DNA from: Pestalotiopsis fici W106-1
Lineage: Eukaryota > Ascomycota > Sordariomycetes > Amphisphaeriales > Sporocadaceae
Reading direction: 5' to 3'
NCBI RefSeq assembly: GCF_000516985.1
Contig: NW_006917091.1
Location: 2,997,022-3,061,021, forward strand
DNA: 64,000 bases
In this document: positions 35,673 to 46,807 of the stretch, in pieces
Position numbering within the stretch: the stretch's first letter is position 1
How the letters are laid out: every line of letters begins with the position of its first letter
Position numbers and translations under genes: made by a program
Notes under the pieces: model-generated
What the model was told of the DNA's origin: nothing
Databases searched by the model: none
The model's input: the letters and a program-made list of their open reading frames with translations, nothing else

Positions 35673-37235
35673 TTAATCATCTTGGCGCTCTTCCTCGGTC
35701 CAGCGCACAATGTCCTTGGTCTCTTCGTTGACGAGCTCGCCAACGTCGCGACTATCCGACAAGATCTGCCTCGCGTCATTTTCTTCAACCCTCATGTCCT
35801 CCATGATGAGGCAGACTGCCATTTCTGGAACGAGAACTGCCTGCACGTATCCCGTATAACCTCTTGATGAGACTAGGCGATCCTCGACAGCTCGCTTGCG
35901 AATCGTGTCTGAGAATCTCTTCATTATATAATCCGTCATGACCCGTAGACCTCTTGGCCCATAGTATCCTGGAATGAGGCTCTCTTCCGTCCTCAATAGC
36001 GTTCGATTCTCGCCAGCTTCGACACGCTCGCCGAGTATACTTGCGTAATGTGATGGTTGCCTGCCCTCGAGAATATTTTTGGTGTGTTTTTCATGCTTTG
36101 CCAATCGTGTATCGAGATTATCCCAATCAATAATCGGATAACCTTTTGTCCTTTGTACTGCCTCTGCATCCTTTCGCTTGTGCATCCTGCAGAATGCCGT
36201 CTGCTTCTTGACATTCATCTTGCCATTCGATGTGTGTTGCTTGAGCAGTGCCGGGTCTACCAAGTCGTCACACATGGGACAGCGGGCTTCAAATGAAAGT
36301 ACTTCATCTTCATCCATGGAGCTGAGTTCCGAATCGGATTCCAGACCATTACTCTTGGGATCCAACAATTTCGTGACCTGTTGTGTGTTTAGAGGTGCGC
36401 GAGAGTCACTGTCGGATATATCTTGCAGGTCGTCGAGATCGTCAAGGAAATGAGTCTTGAACTTGTGTACTGGAGTTGTTTCCACTGCTTCTTCATTATC
36501 TTTGGCAGAATCCTTGTCATTGCGACCCTGTTTCTTGCCACTCCGCGACCTTTGCGGTGTCCGTTTCGGCAGAGAGTCGTCTTCAGAAACCAAGTCTGGC
36601 TTGACGAAACCCTTCTTTCCCTTTTCTGGCGAAGACTCGAGTGATTCAAACCTCTTGAACCTCGACTTTGCTGGAGTGGAAGCTGGCGAGGAGTTGACCG
36701 AATGGTATCTGAAAACCTTTTCCGAGCTCGAGTCCTTTTTGCTGTAGTTTCTGCTTGGAACTCTAATGAGTGGCTTCTGCCCTTTTTGCGAAGATTTGCC
36801 AAAGGTTGTCTTGACCTTTGGTTTCTTGGGGAATCCTCTTGCATCAGTCAAATGGCTTGCCATGTCGTCTCCACTCCGTTTGGTTCCCGCGAGACGCTGC
36901 TTTTCGCCCTCTTTTTGAGCTTCATTGTTTGTTGAAAGCCGCGACTCCCCACTCTGCGTATAAGCGGATGAATTCCTCGTCGAGGCTGCTCCTGATTTGA
37001 ATTTTGTGGGTATGATATCGGCAGTCTTGTATCTGTCGTCTTCTGAATCAGATGAGTCGGGAGGCCTGTTAAGCGATTCCTCATCTTGGTCGTCCGGCTT
37101 GGGTGTCATGGCGGATGGAGAACCGTTGAGCAAATCGACACCGTCTTGCCTACGACCTTTGATGTTTTTCAAGAGCCCAGAAGGTTGTTGTAGTGAAGAG
37201 AGTCCCTGCCTACGCTGGGGCCACGGACTACTCAT
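35673..37235 (-). CDS. rtc4: RTC4-like protein (restriction of telomere capping 4 domain)
   Basis: Single exon of 520 residues starting MSSPWPQRRQGLSSLQQPSG. The first 300 residues are disordered, with Ser, Lys and acidic clusters. The C-terminal part (about 320-510) matches the RTC4-like domain: a CPMC pair (FEARCPMCDDLVDP), then FCRMHKRKDAE, GYPIIDWDNLDTRL, SHYASILGERV, IPGYYGPRGLRVMTDYIM and SRGYTGYVQAVLVPEMA. In yeast, RTC4 was identified through effects on telomere-capping defects; its biochemistry is unclear. The same domain is common in fungal chromatin-associated proteins. The start is the first ATG of the frame. It is divergent from the dynamitin gene, with 669 bp between starts. Confidence 0.85.
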   Translation of the reverse strand: MSSPWPQRRQGLSSLQQPSGLLKNIKGRRQDGVDLLNGSPSAMTPKPDDQDEESLNRPPDSSDSEDDRYKTADIIPTKFKSGAASTRNSSAYTQSGESRLSTNNEAQKEGEKQRLAGTKRSGDDMASHLTDARGFPKKPKVKTTFGKSSQKGQKPLIRVPSRNYSKKDSSSEKVFRYHSVNSSPASTPAKSRFKRFESLESSPEKGKKGFVKPDLVSEDDSLPKRTPQRSRSGKKQGRNDKDSAKDNEEAVETTPVHKFKTHFLDDLDDLQDISDSDSRAPLNTQQVTKLLDPKSNGLESDSELSSMDEDEVLSFEARCPMCDDLVDPALLKQHTSNGKMNVKKQTAFCRMHKRKDAEAVQRTKGYPIIDWDNLDTRLAKHEKHTKNILEGRQPSHYASILGERVEAGENRTLLRTEESLIPGYYGPRGLRVMTDYIMKRFSDTIRKRAVEDRLVSSRGYTGYVQAVLVPEMAVCLIMEDMRVEENDARQILSDSRDVGELVNEETKDIVRWTEEERQDD

Positions 37236-37904
37236 GCCGATTAAGAAGCGTCTCAATGCCCCGGGCCGTGTATTCGTGATTGCAAGGGCTCGAGGTAGGT
37301 GCAGAATTGAGCACTATGTGCAGTGGTACCTTCCTCGCCTTCAAACAATGCCACTTTGCTAGTGTGGATGCATTCGTCTCTAGAATTGAATAAAGAAAAC
37401 CATGAGATTGACGAAATGCCTATACGACAGTGGTGGAAAGTGAGGCAGTCCAGGGGACGTTATAGTAAAGTTTAAGCGTTGATCAGGAAATGTTGCAGTT
37501 TCGGTCGGTTTGTGATTTGAATGTTTTTCGTGCCGCATGTGGCTTCAAACACTCAAGGGTCAATCGCAATAAAAACAAATGGTAGAATTAATTGATTGTA
37601 AAGAGGAATCGGAATTGCAAAAACAGTCAAATTCACAGGTCTTCGTTACCTACATGTGATTAGCTCATTTTCACACAAAGCTGGTGCTGGAATGGGAAGA
37701 CGCGTTCACAGAGGCCTGGCACGCGTCGGGCTACTAAATGACCGCCACCGACACAAGCCACCCATTTGACGGAGCTACCCCTGCACTCCAACCATCACCA
37801 CCCAGAACAAAGAATCATTGCTCTCGCTTGCATTACGATACCGATTTGAACCCTAGAACTTTGAGTCGGGCTTATAGACGGTCGAAGGGAGACAATTGCG
37901 AAAG
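37236..37904. promoter_or_regulatory. Divergent promoter region, RTC4-like and dynamitin genes
   Basis: Holds the 5' flanks of two genes read in opposite directions. No specific site is recognised. Confidence 0.4.
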
Positions 37905-39271
37905 ATGGCGTTAAATCGCAAGTATTCCCAGCTTCCTGACCTGGTTCGTGTTTACTTTTGGCTACCCCTGGACTTGGGCACTGGAACGACTGACAGCTTG
38001 TAGGACACTGCGCCGGACATTTATGAGACTCCTGATCTCACAGACGACAACTCTACTGCACCAGTAAGCTATTCTGCGACGTGGAGGGGATCAATCATTG
38101 ACAGCCAAAGACTACTCTAGGCCCTTCGCAGTCCGACTACGATTTCGATGACGAAGAAGACGATGACCACCCTGGCATCTCCCGTTCAAAGCTTCGGATC
38201 GAAGAGGCGCGGAACCGCTTCTTTCCCGCTCAGGTAGATGCTCGCGACGTCAACTTTTCAGATCGCCTCGATGGAAAACGGAAATCATACAAGGTCACCA
38301 GCCGCAGACAGCGAATTCTTGAAAACGGCACATTGGAACTAGGAGATCTAAGTGGTGACGAGGAGGACGACGCCGAGAACCTGGAGAGAAAGATTGCTCG
38401 TCTCAAGCGAGAAATTGAAGAAGCCAAGGAAGAGTACAACAAACGAAAGGACTCTCCAGATGGCGCACCACACGAGGACTTGGCTGATTTGAGTACGGCC
38501 TTGGACGAATTGACCATTCCGACCAGCGGTTTGAGACAGCCCAAGTCGCCAGCCCAAAATGTGGTCAAAGAACCATCCGCAACGTCGGCTGCCATTGATG
38601 GTGCTACATACACGGTGACATATGCGCCCGACTATGAGCAAAGCCATACTCTTGCAAAAACTGCAGATTTCGACCGCCGCCTGGCACAACTAGAGACCGC
38701 CATTGGTGTGACTGCAGCTTCCATGCCGGGTCTGGACGGAGATCGACTTCCTGGAGCAGTTGTTCCCACATTGGAACACCTTCAAAAACAACTCACCATT
38801 CTATCACAGGCATCTACATCGTCCATTGATACCATTAGCCGCAGAGTTCGAGAGCTCACCAAAGAGGCTGATCAACTTGAAAAGGCAAGAAAGGCTGCCA
38901 AGGCCGCCCAGGAATCCCTTGAAGCGTCGGGCGTTCAAACATCGGAACCCGCGGATGAGCAAACGGCCAAGATTAATGCACTCTATGGAACTCTGCCAGC
39001 TATCGAGAGCCTGGCTCCTCTTTTGCCGCCTCTACTGGATCGTCTACGTTCTCTCAAGGCTATACATTCAAATGCTGCCACAGCCAGCGAAACTCTGGAC
39101 CGAATTGAAAAGAACCAGAGCGAAATGGCCGAGGACATCATCCAGTGGAGAGAAGGGCTCGACAAGATTGAAACTGCAATCAAGGCAAGCGACAGCTCAA
39201 TGAATGGCAACATGGAAGTTATTGATGGTTGGGTCAAGGGGTTGGAGGCGAGGTTGAGCAAGCTTTCCTAA
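37905..39271 (+). CDS. Dynactin subunit 2 (p50 dynamitin)
   Basis: Three exons (37905-37943, 38004-38063, about 38105-39271) give about 421 residues. Dynamitin is a shoulder subunit of dynactin, the cofactor of cytoplasmic dynein in nuclear and vesicle transport along hyphal microtubules. The N-terminus (KYSQLPDLDTAPDIYETPDL) is the hallmark of the family and is rebuilt only after splicing. SRSKLRIEEARNRFFPAQVD follows, then several coiled-coil segments (for example residues about 130-160, 270-310 and 370-421). The first donor is GTTCGT, weaker than usual. The second intron is very short: acceptor ACAG gives 41 bases and AAAG gives 47, and both keep the frame, so two residues (Pro-Lys) are uncertain. 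Confidence 0.9.
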
Positions 39272-39856
39272 ATCATGATCTTCAGCATGTTGTACTGTTG
39301 TTGAAAATTCATTTCTCTGATACCCCTGAAATCGAAAAATATTCCCGTTTTGGCTTGAACAGGTGTGACTAGCCATATTATTATTTGGGGGCTGAACATC
39401 GCACGATCTTACTCAAATTGCCGTACTGCCGAACACATCCATCATGGGTCGGTCGAAAAACCCGTGCATGTATGATTGCCGTGCTGTCTAGGATTCTACC
39501 ATCCGATTGGCGCAATAAAAGGCTCGGCAAAGGAAGCTGTTATCAATCGTACAACTAGTCATTCTCGTAATCCCAGCCAAAGGATCAGCTTGTACGACGG
39601 CACATGGGTGCTGAGCGAGGGGATAAGCGCCAAGAAACTACCACATGTTTTTGACGAAATGCTGCTTACCAGGAGCAATACGACGCACGCTCCGGAATCC
39701 CTCAATGATGCGAATTTCTCGCGTCAACTCTTTCGTCATGGCTTCCTTTACTGCAATGATTTGATTCCGGCACTTGACTAAGCTATCGTCGACCTCACGA
39801 GATCAATTCCCTACTTGGGTTCCTTTGAGATTGTATTCATAAGTCCATGATTTGCA
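39272..39856. other. Intergenic region downstream of dynamitin
   Basis: An open frame at about 39476-39781 has no family resemblance and is not called. The region may contain an unrecognised upstream exon of the membrane protein gene that follows. Confidence 0.4.
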
Positions 39857-40740
39857 ATGATCACGTCCTTGGAGATTCCAACGTCCTGCCTGACGCAAAT
39901 ATGGATGACAACACCGCCAGGTGATTACGAGCCTGGCCCAGTCCTTGGGAACCCATACGATACAGCATGTTTTCCCGTGGCGCGAGGTTCGTCGCTGTCG
40001 CCGGCGTTATGTCCACAGGGCTACCATAGCGCATGTACGCCAAAGAGCCTCACCATAGAAGGAGAGACGGTTATGGACTGTTGTCCCAAGTATGCACCCC
40101 TTTATATCTTCCTGACCACGACGGTGGAACGGTTTCGCTGACTTTCTCTAGTGGCTACTTTTGTGACGGTGGTTTCTTTTCATGTTCCAGTCATTCATCA
40201 GCCAATTTCACAGTGACCATGACCGACGTCGATGGGCCGGATCAGAGCCTGGTGCTGAAAACGACCGTGGTAAATGGCATGAATGCGCATTCGATTCGAG
40301 TTCGATATGCCACTACAGATTTATTCGTAACCACCACTGTGTCGCCGGATGCCACGGAGACAGACGCCGCAGTGCCGAGCTCGGCGACGACGTTACCAGC
40401 AGCAACCTCGTCGGGAGAAGCGGATACAGAGGCAGGCGGTCTGTCCACCGGGGCAAAGGCGGGTATTGGCGTGGGAGCGGCCGTGGGTGGACTTGCCTTG
40501 CTAGGCTTTATATTCTTCTTGTTCCGCCGGAGCCGGAGACAGACGCCCCGGACAGAGCTCGAGGACACTACTTATCATCCCATGTCGGGAGCTCCGCCCG
40601 TGGTTCCCCAGAAAAGCCCGGGGCCGAGTGAAATGGGTCACAAGGAACCGAGCGAGTTGAATGTACCGCCGAATCAAGTCTATCATGAAATGGAAGGCAA
40701 TTTACACGAGGTGGATGGAGGACGATATGAGCTGCGGTAA
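39857..40740 (+). CDS. Single-pass membrane protein with Cys-rich ectodomain (Mid2-like architecture)
   Basis: Two exons (39857-40089, 40152-40740) give about 273 residues. The ectodomain has the spaced cysteines common in fungal surface proteins: ACFPVARG, ALCPQGYHSACTPKS, MDCCPNGYFCDGGFFSC. A Ser/Thr-rich stalk follows (TTTVSPDATETDAAVPSSAT), then Gly/Ala-rich AKAGIGVGAAVGGLALLGF, a membrane segment running into FIFFLFRRSRRQ, and a cytoplasmic tail with Pro-rich PPVVPQKSPGP. Proteins of this layout often act as cell-wall stress sensors or have unknown surface roles. No signal peptide is visible at the chosen ATG (MITSLEIPTSCLTQIW). Either an upstream exon carrying it was missed or the gene lost it. 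Confidence 0.7.
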
Positions 40741-41316
40741 TTTTAGATTTGATGAAGTTGATACTTGCCAATATGAATCGTTAATAGCAAAAGTCAAGAA
40801 TGGCAACCGTCAGTAGGGACAAACCACAAGTTTGGTTCATATTAGCAATCGGCTGGATTACGCAGCTTCAGCCTTTAGATAACGTGTGATGGGAGAATTG
40901 CCCTGAGCGACAAATAGCGACGAGAATAATTGAAAACAATGATGAATGCAACATAAAAATGCATCAATGCTGCAGAACAAAAATCACATTGGCTTGAGAC
41001 TGGAATCTCATTGTAGAGGCAGTTATGCTCATGTGGGTCAAGTAGCAAGTACCTATTTTTGGACCCAGTTGCCTGCCACCTGGCGCCGCCCTCTCAAGCT
41101 ACCATTGGCGGGGCACTTTTTTTTTTCGCACGAAATTCTGGTGAATGCCAAAAATTCCCCGGCTGGAATTTGCTTGGTCTAAACCCACTTGACAATTCGC
41201 GATCCCTCCATCCTCACCTTGACGAGTCCCTTTGCGCAGATCCAGCCCTCTTCCGCTACTACACACTATCAACCTCTTCGAGATTCGTCTTCGACCAACA
41301 CATCTCAATCGCCAAG
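40741..41316. promoter_or_regulatory. Promoter region of ribosomal protein S28
   Basis: The 150 bases before the ATG are CT-rich (for example CTCTTCCGCTAC...), typical of highly expressed ribosomal protein genes. No defined site is recognised, and no other gene is seen. Confidence 0.4.
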
Positions 41317-41735
41317 ATGGATTCCGCTAAGCAGCCCGTCAAGCTTGTCAAGGTCACCCGTGTCCTGGGCCGAACTGGTACGAATACCCGCGATGCACGA
41401 ACATGAGGATTACCGGCGCAAAACGAAATGGATGGAAAAAGGAGGCAGTCGCTGACGATGAGTGTCTAGGTTCCCGTGGTGGTGTCACCCAGGTTCGCGT
41501 CGAGTTCATGGACGACCAGACCCGTAGCATTATCCGAAACGTCAAGGGACCCGGTACGAAAGCCCGAAAATCTCCCCCGAGTTTCCCGAGCCTACATTCA
41601 TCAACCAAGACCTGAGAGTGGTGCTCGGGAAGCGAGGAAACGACACGAAAAAGGTCATGCTAACTTTGCGCAGTCCGCGAGGACGACATCCTGTGCCTGC
41701 TCGAGTCTGAGCGTGAGGCCAGAAGACTCCGATAA
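41317..41735 (+). CDS. rps28: 40S ribosomal protein S28 (eS28)
   Basis: Three small exons (41317-41377, 41470-41553, 41674-41735) give 68 residues, exactly the family length. S28 sits in the head/platform of the 40S subunit near the mRNA exit. The protein reads [13 protein letters not shown], then [20 protein letters not shown], and ends [19 protein letters not shown], all conserved signatures. Both introns are phase 1, with GTACGA donors and TCTAG or GCAG acceptors. The two introns together are longer than the coding sequence, which is common for fungal ribosomal protein genes. Confidence 0.97.
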
Positions 41736-42421
41736 ACGTGGAAACGTGGTGTTGGAGGAGACGTATGACGACGGCGACGAGCGGCGTTGGAGACATGGCA
41801 CGATAAGGCATAAGAACTGGTCAAACACGGGCTTCGGAAAATACTGCCACAACATCATGGCAAAAGGGCCATCGTGCTGCGCATTCGGATTTCTCTTTTG
41901 TTAGAGGAGTCATTGGGCCCTTTGGGAAATTCTGCTATTTTAATGCCAGAAAGTTTCACATCCCAGCCAGCCCGCTCTTGTGCTCGGTGATGATTCGAGT
42001 GTACATGGACTTTCCACGAAAAAACAGACGTCCATTCCATGACCAATCGTTCAATAATCAACAACCGCGACTTGACAGGCGTGTCTTGCTATGGGTCTCG
42101 TAATGATTTCGGCGCCCACCCAGCTGTACCGGTGGGTCACCTGACTTGATCTAGCTATATTTTGGAGATTTCCGGCAGCAATTTTTTCTCAACCTTTCTC
42201 ATTCACAACACATTCAACCATACCTATTGGTAAGTCTCAACATGTCTCCTTTCTTTCACCTCTGTTGCTGTGATGTAATTAAAAGCATGTATTACCTGAC
42301 ATCAATGATGTTTCAAATTATCACCAAGATCTCTGACGCAACATCTCATTACTCGATTTCTCTGCACTTCTTTCATGAAGCAATGAGCTAACATTCGATT
42401 GCTAGATGACTCTTGTTTGCC
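41736..42421. promoter_or_regulatory. Leader of the cnxG gene with a probable 5' UTR intron and overlapping uORF
   Basis: A donor GTAAGT at 42230 and acceptor GCTAG at 42401-42405 suggest a 176-base intron in the 5' UTR. Immediately after the acceptor an ATG at 42406 opens a frame of 41 codons, ending at 42531. It lies 16 bases before the cnxG start and in another frame. Confidence 0.5.
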
Positions 42422-42709
42422 ATGGTTGTCAAGCCTCCACCAGGACATTTCAATGTCCTCTACTTTGCCAGTGCTGGCTCCTTTACGGCCAAGGAATTCG
42501 AATCTTTCCCAGCGCCATTGCCCATCAGTAAACTGTTTGACCTTTTGGAAACGCGACATGTCGGCATCAAGGCCAAGATTTTGGACTTTTCACTCGTGAC
42601 TGTCAACTTGAATTATGTCGACTTGCCTGAGAATGTTGAGGACCCCAATCAGCTTGTGATCAAAGAGGGCGATGAAGTTGCCATTATCCCGCCTGTCAGC
42701 TCTGGCTGA
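42422..42709 (+). CDS. cnxG: Molybdopterin synthase small subunit (MoaD/MOCS2A/CnxG)
   Basis: A 95-residue protein with the MoaD/ThiS ubiquitin-like fold signature: NVLYFASAGSF at the N-terminus, VNLNYVD, VIKEGDEVAIIPPVSSG at the end. The C-terminal glycine is thiocarboxylated and donates sulfur to precursor Z to make molybdopterin for nitrate reductase, xanthine dehydrogenase and sulfite oxidase, in the cytosol. The last residues are SSG rather than the usual GG; the terminal acceptor glycine is kept. The start at 42422 (MVVKPPPGHFN) has a good context (GCCATGG). It is followed by a convergent NLR gene. Confidence 0.9.
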   Translation: MVVKPPPGHFNVLYFASAGSFTAKEFESFPAPLPISKLFDLLETRHVGIKAKILDFSLVTVNLNYVDLPENVEDPNQLVIKEGDEVAIIPPVSSG

Positions 42710-43084
42710 GACTCACCAGTAATCCGACATTCCCTAGTAGATGGCACACTATTCGTGCTTGATTCGATGGTGCTTTGTGATGTGCCATCAGGGTATTTGC
42801 GCCACAGCTGTTTACTGGTTGAAAACGATCGTAACTGATGTTTTGAGCACTCAGTAACTTCATCATGTATAATTGGTGCCATTTCCCCTACGTTTTCAGC
42901 CGGGACTCACTTAGCAACGAGAAACGGACAATGACCGGCTTGATGTTCGAAGTGCACATTCAATCTAGGTTCTGAGACGTGCGACGAAGGGTGGACCAGT
43001 TTGATCATACCATTTCGAGGATACGTTTAGATCGATTCCCGGGAGGGTTCGGGGAAATATAGTGGGCAGCAGAATCAATTCGTC
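42710..43084. other. Convergent 3' intergenic region
   Basis: Lies between the stops of cnxG and the second NLR gene. Nothing else is seen. Confidence 0.45.
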
Positions 43085-45935
43085 CTAAATCTGCGAGATA
43101 TCAGGGCGGCCCCCTTTGGCTGCATCATTCAAGGCTTTCCGCACGGATTTTCTGAACCGATACCGGGCCCAAAATTTGAAACCGAATTGTGTAGTACGGC
43201 TCCTCCAGAATGGCTTTAATGCATAGTCATTTGTGATGCAATCCATCGTCCATGAGTCGTACCAATCCTTCTTCGCAAGTAGTTGCCATGCAAGGTGGCG
43301 GTAAAAGTTTTCCGCATCTTCCATGAGCCCCACTGCTACCAGTGCCAACGGCGACATCTGCCTCGTCGGGCCTTCACCGAGACCCTCTATCTTGAATTTC
43401 GGGTCCGCACCGTTTTCAAGCAGAACTTCGATTGTTGCCATGAAATGTTCTCTTGGTATAGTTGCGGGGAGATGCTTTCCAAGCATTGAAAATACAGCGT
43501 CCATGAGCAATGGCCATTGTTTGTCAGGATGTTTGGTTAAACAGGGCTTCGTGCCTCTTACTCGTATGTACTCAACTACATAACAAGCTGTAGCCAAGGA
43601 CATGAATGTGATGGTGGGTCGGCTGTATGGTCCTAGGTGTTGAAAATGCTTATGACCCATATCGATGATTGGAAACTGTTCACTCATATTGTCCAGTAAT
43701 TCGATCATGATGTCAATATTCTGTTCTTTGACAGCACGGGCATGAAGCAAGCAGTCTGTGAGGTAATCTGCATTTTTATTTGGATCCATGTTGCCTACTT
43801 TCGAGTAGGCAAGCCGGCCAGCCAACAGCATAAGATGCGGGTCGAACGTTGGTTTCAAGGCGGTTCTGAGAGTCTCTCGGACGGCACTATCACTTTCGAT
43901 GAAATCTTTCACCGTTCGATGAAGATACTGGACTGTGACTTCTCGATGAGTTGCGGCACTGTAGATGCTGCCTTGCTGCGTCGACATTCCGCCACTGACT
44001 TCCAGCAGCCCCTTGGACCGGCTATTGATACGTCGACGCATTGTATCCATTCGAATGTTGACATCCTGATCTGATAGTGGTGCAACCTTTGTTTGGAGCG
44101 CAAGCCTTGGATCCTCATCCACGTAAGATGCGAGGAGAAGGTTCATGGGCTCTCGACTTGCTCCGACAAGCGCAAAGAGTTGTGAAGTATGCTCGAGATA
44201 AAATTTGTCCAGACTTTGTATCATTTTTCGATAAAGATCAGAAAGATCTGGCGGAAGAAGATCAAGTCTTCGCTGGAAATCAATAATACGGTCGCCATTG
44301 CTCATGCCTGTGAGGAGCGAAGACACAACCAGGGAAACCCAAAGAAAGACACCAGACGATTTGGAGACGATATCCTCGACTAGTTGATTGGCAAAGTTCC
44401 TCTCTCGTGAACGTAGCTCGACGAATCTAGGATCGCTGTCGAATCGTGCGATAATGAAGTTTTTGATGTCATCATGAGTGAAATGCTCAACCATAAGAGA
44501 AGGCTTTTGAGAAAACGCATCTCTAAACTCATTCCATGGTCGACTTGCAACACACAGTTTGTGACAAGGTAGCTTCCGTATCTCCTCAAACATTGAAATC
44601 AAGACCTTGAGATCACCACCAAACTCGTCCAGTCCATCAACGAAAAGAGCAACTGTCGCATCGAGATGCTCAAGATTTTCAATGGACCGAAGGAGCAGGG
44701 TCCGTAGTTCAACATCGGTCCAGTCCGGATTCAGGCCGAACAAGCACAGTTTCTCCCATCTGCTGGGAGAAGCCAACGCCAGGAGGTCAGGACACTGTTC
44801 GAAAATTTGCCGCAGAAGTGTCATCAATAACCCTCTCTGTGTAGTTTGTGCTTCAAGACCAGAGTTCCAGAAATAGAAAGACGCGACAATGAGCCTCTTG
44901 TTTCCCGCCCATCGTTCTAGATACTCGTGAGAACGGGACCTTGGGTATTGCTGACCGGGACGAGGGTAAGGATGGCTGATGTATCGCATCAGGGTGCTTT
45001 TCCCAGACCCAGCCTTGCCAGTGATCCAGTAGAGCTTGCCATCAGATTCCAGCCACTCCCTCAAGCTAATCCACTTGTCGCTGCTCTTTTCAAAGATCCA
45101 TTTAAATGTGACTTCATGGGGATCTGCGATTCTACCTTCTCGATCTTGCATTCCTGGGTACTCTAGACTCGCAAGAAGCAAATCAATGGATTTCTGTTTG
45201 ACCTTCTGGGTGGTCTCGATTTTGCGAGTATTGGTATCATTGCCAGTAATGGCTTTCTGATCCTGTATCGTTTCGATGAGATCCCTTTCCAGAATTTGCC
45301 TGTGCTTCTCTTGTGATGATGCATCCAATCTGGATGTAACATATTCCAAGACTGAAGTTCCGATTGGGATATTTCCACTCTTGCCAAGTCTCTGGAGTAA
45401 TTCTCCTTGTCTGGACAATGTGAGACTTGCGACTTGACTAAAGTACCGCTGTCAGCGTCTGAAGAATTCACTGCATCTGCATCGCGACCTACCGAACTGA
45501 GATGAGTACACATAGCGTGAGTTCTGATTTGAACTTGTCCAGGCGTATCTGGAGGTTGACTAATTGTTCGTGTTTCCATGTGTGCTTTAGCGCGGCCCAC
45601 AGCGCTTTGCGTTTCGTCAGAGCTTTTCCAAACCCAAGCTTGCGGAGAGTTTCGAGGAGTTCCTTTGCAAGATCAGAACAGCCCTGTGCTAGTGCTTGTA
45701 TATTTTCATCGATTTCACCGCCCGTCACCGATGAAGAGGTCTCAGTCTGAAGAGTTTTCAACGACGATGAGAGGTTTGTATAGACCACTTGTAGCTGAGA
45801 CACCTCGTCAAGGCTTTCATCACTGCTCCTAGATGCTTGATAGATCTTGAAGGCGGTTGTGGCAATCTTTGTCCCAAAATCAATCACTTGAAGAATGGAT
45901 GAGGCCAAGGCCAGGGTGGCGACCGCTTCTGCCAT
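43085..45935 (-). CDS. NACHT-type STAND/NLR protein, second paralogue
   Basis: Two exons (45935-45493, 45437-43085) give about 931 residues. The N-terminus (MAEAVATLALASSILQVIDF) is the fungal STAND N-terminal (PigL_N/HeLo-like) pattern, followed by a charged helical linker. The core shows HEVTFKWIFE just before the P-loop GKAGSGKST (about 288-296), then Walker B ALFVDGLDEFGGD (about 411-423), a sensor-like LCVASRPWNEF and the typical HDDIKNFIIARF segment. The C-terminal 300 residues lack recognisable repeats. Layout and many motifs match the NLR at 3225-6669 (FNWVFDD / FKWIFEK; ASRPEN / ASRPWN), but the P-loop intron of that gene is absent here. A role in recognition and cell death is inferred from the family. 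Confidence 0.87.
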
Positions 45936-46807
45936 TCTGAATCGATGTGATGTTCATCTCACGAGGGGGTAGAGTATCACAGAGAAGAAAAGTATGAGAT
46001 GAATTCCAAGTCTTGATTTCGAAATAGTCGAGAGCCTGATTGTTTACCCCGCACAGCCTTCCAGCATAGCCTTCCAGCACAGCCTTGGGCGTTTTTCTCA
46101 AGGCGACTTCATGGCCGTGGCGCAATATTTGATACCCAATCAGGGATACAGCCCAACATGTATGAACAATAGCAACGTTGCAGCATATTCACGGCTGTGA
46201 GAAGCATTCGAATAGGCATGCTCGAATGGTAGCATCTTCAAACCGGAACAAGGCACATTGTGCTTTGCCAATCAGCGTTGCCACCATCCAGGCCATTACT
46301 TGCCTCTCACTTTTGAATTCCGAGTGAGGTACACGAAAGCCCTGTAGGCTTATACCTCCACAAACGCGGCATAAAAATTAGATGCATTCTTTCAAGTGGA
46401 TATTTAAAGGATATCTGGGATTTCAGGAGTTTGCAATGGGCAGGTTATGCGATGTTGTGTGTATATACTGTACCATCGTAAAGCACTAACCTGTCCATGA
46501 ATCGCCATGGGATTGAGTTCCGACCTACTAGCACTAGCCACTATCGAGACATGCTAACTACTAGGTAGTAATAACAGCCAATGAAAGCTCCAAGACATCC
46601 CAGTATAAGCAGTATATCTCCAGGGTCTTCTCCACCTGTGCCGCCATCTCGACGGAGAAGAGCGCCAAGTATCGGATAGCAGCCGAATCTAATCAGGGTT
46701 CATGATAAGCCTACAGGCAAGATAGACATGACTTTCCAGTAGCCATATGGCATACACCTCCTCTTTGATCCATCATCTCCAAAGCCTCAACGCCAGACAC
46801 AATCAAC
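45936..46807. other. Intergenic region upstream of the class II aldolase gene
   Basis: Holds the NLR promoter (leftward) and the aldolase promoter (rightward), including a CGG-N7-CCG element at 46673-46685. No gene is supported. Confidence 0.5.
46673..46685. promoter_or_regulatory. CGG-N7-CCG candidate Zn2Cys6 binding site
   Basis: TATCGGATAGCAGCCGAA surrounds the site, 123 bases before the aldolase ATG. The everted half-sites share TATCGG with other promoters of the block. Binding is not shown. Confidence 0.45.

Noticed and set aside
39476..39781. 101-codon frame between dynamitin and the membrane protein
   Set aside because: No similarity to a signal peptide exon or to any family; not joined convincingly to the next gene.
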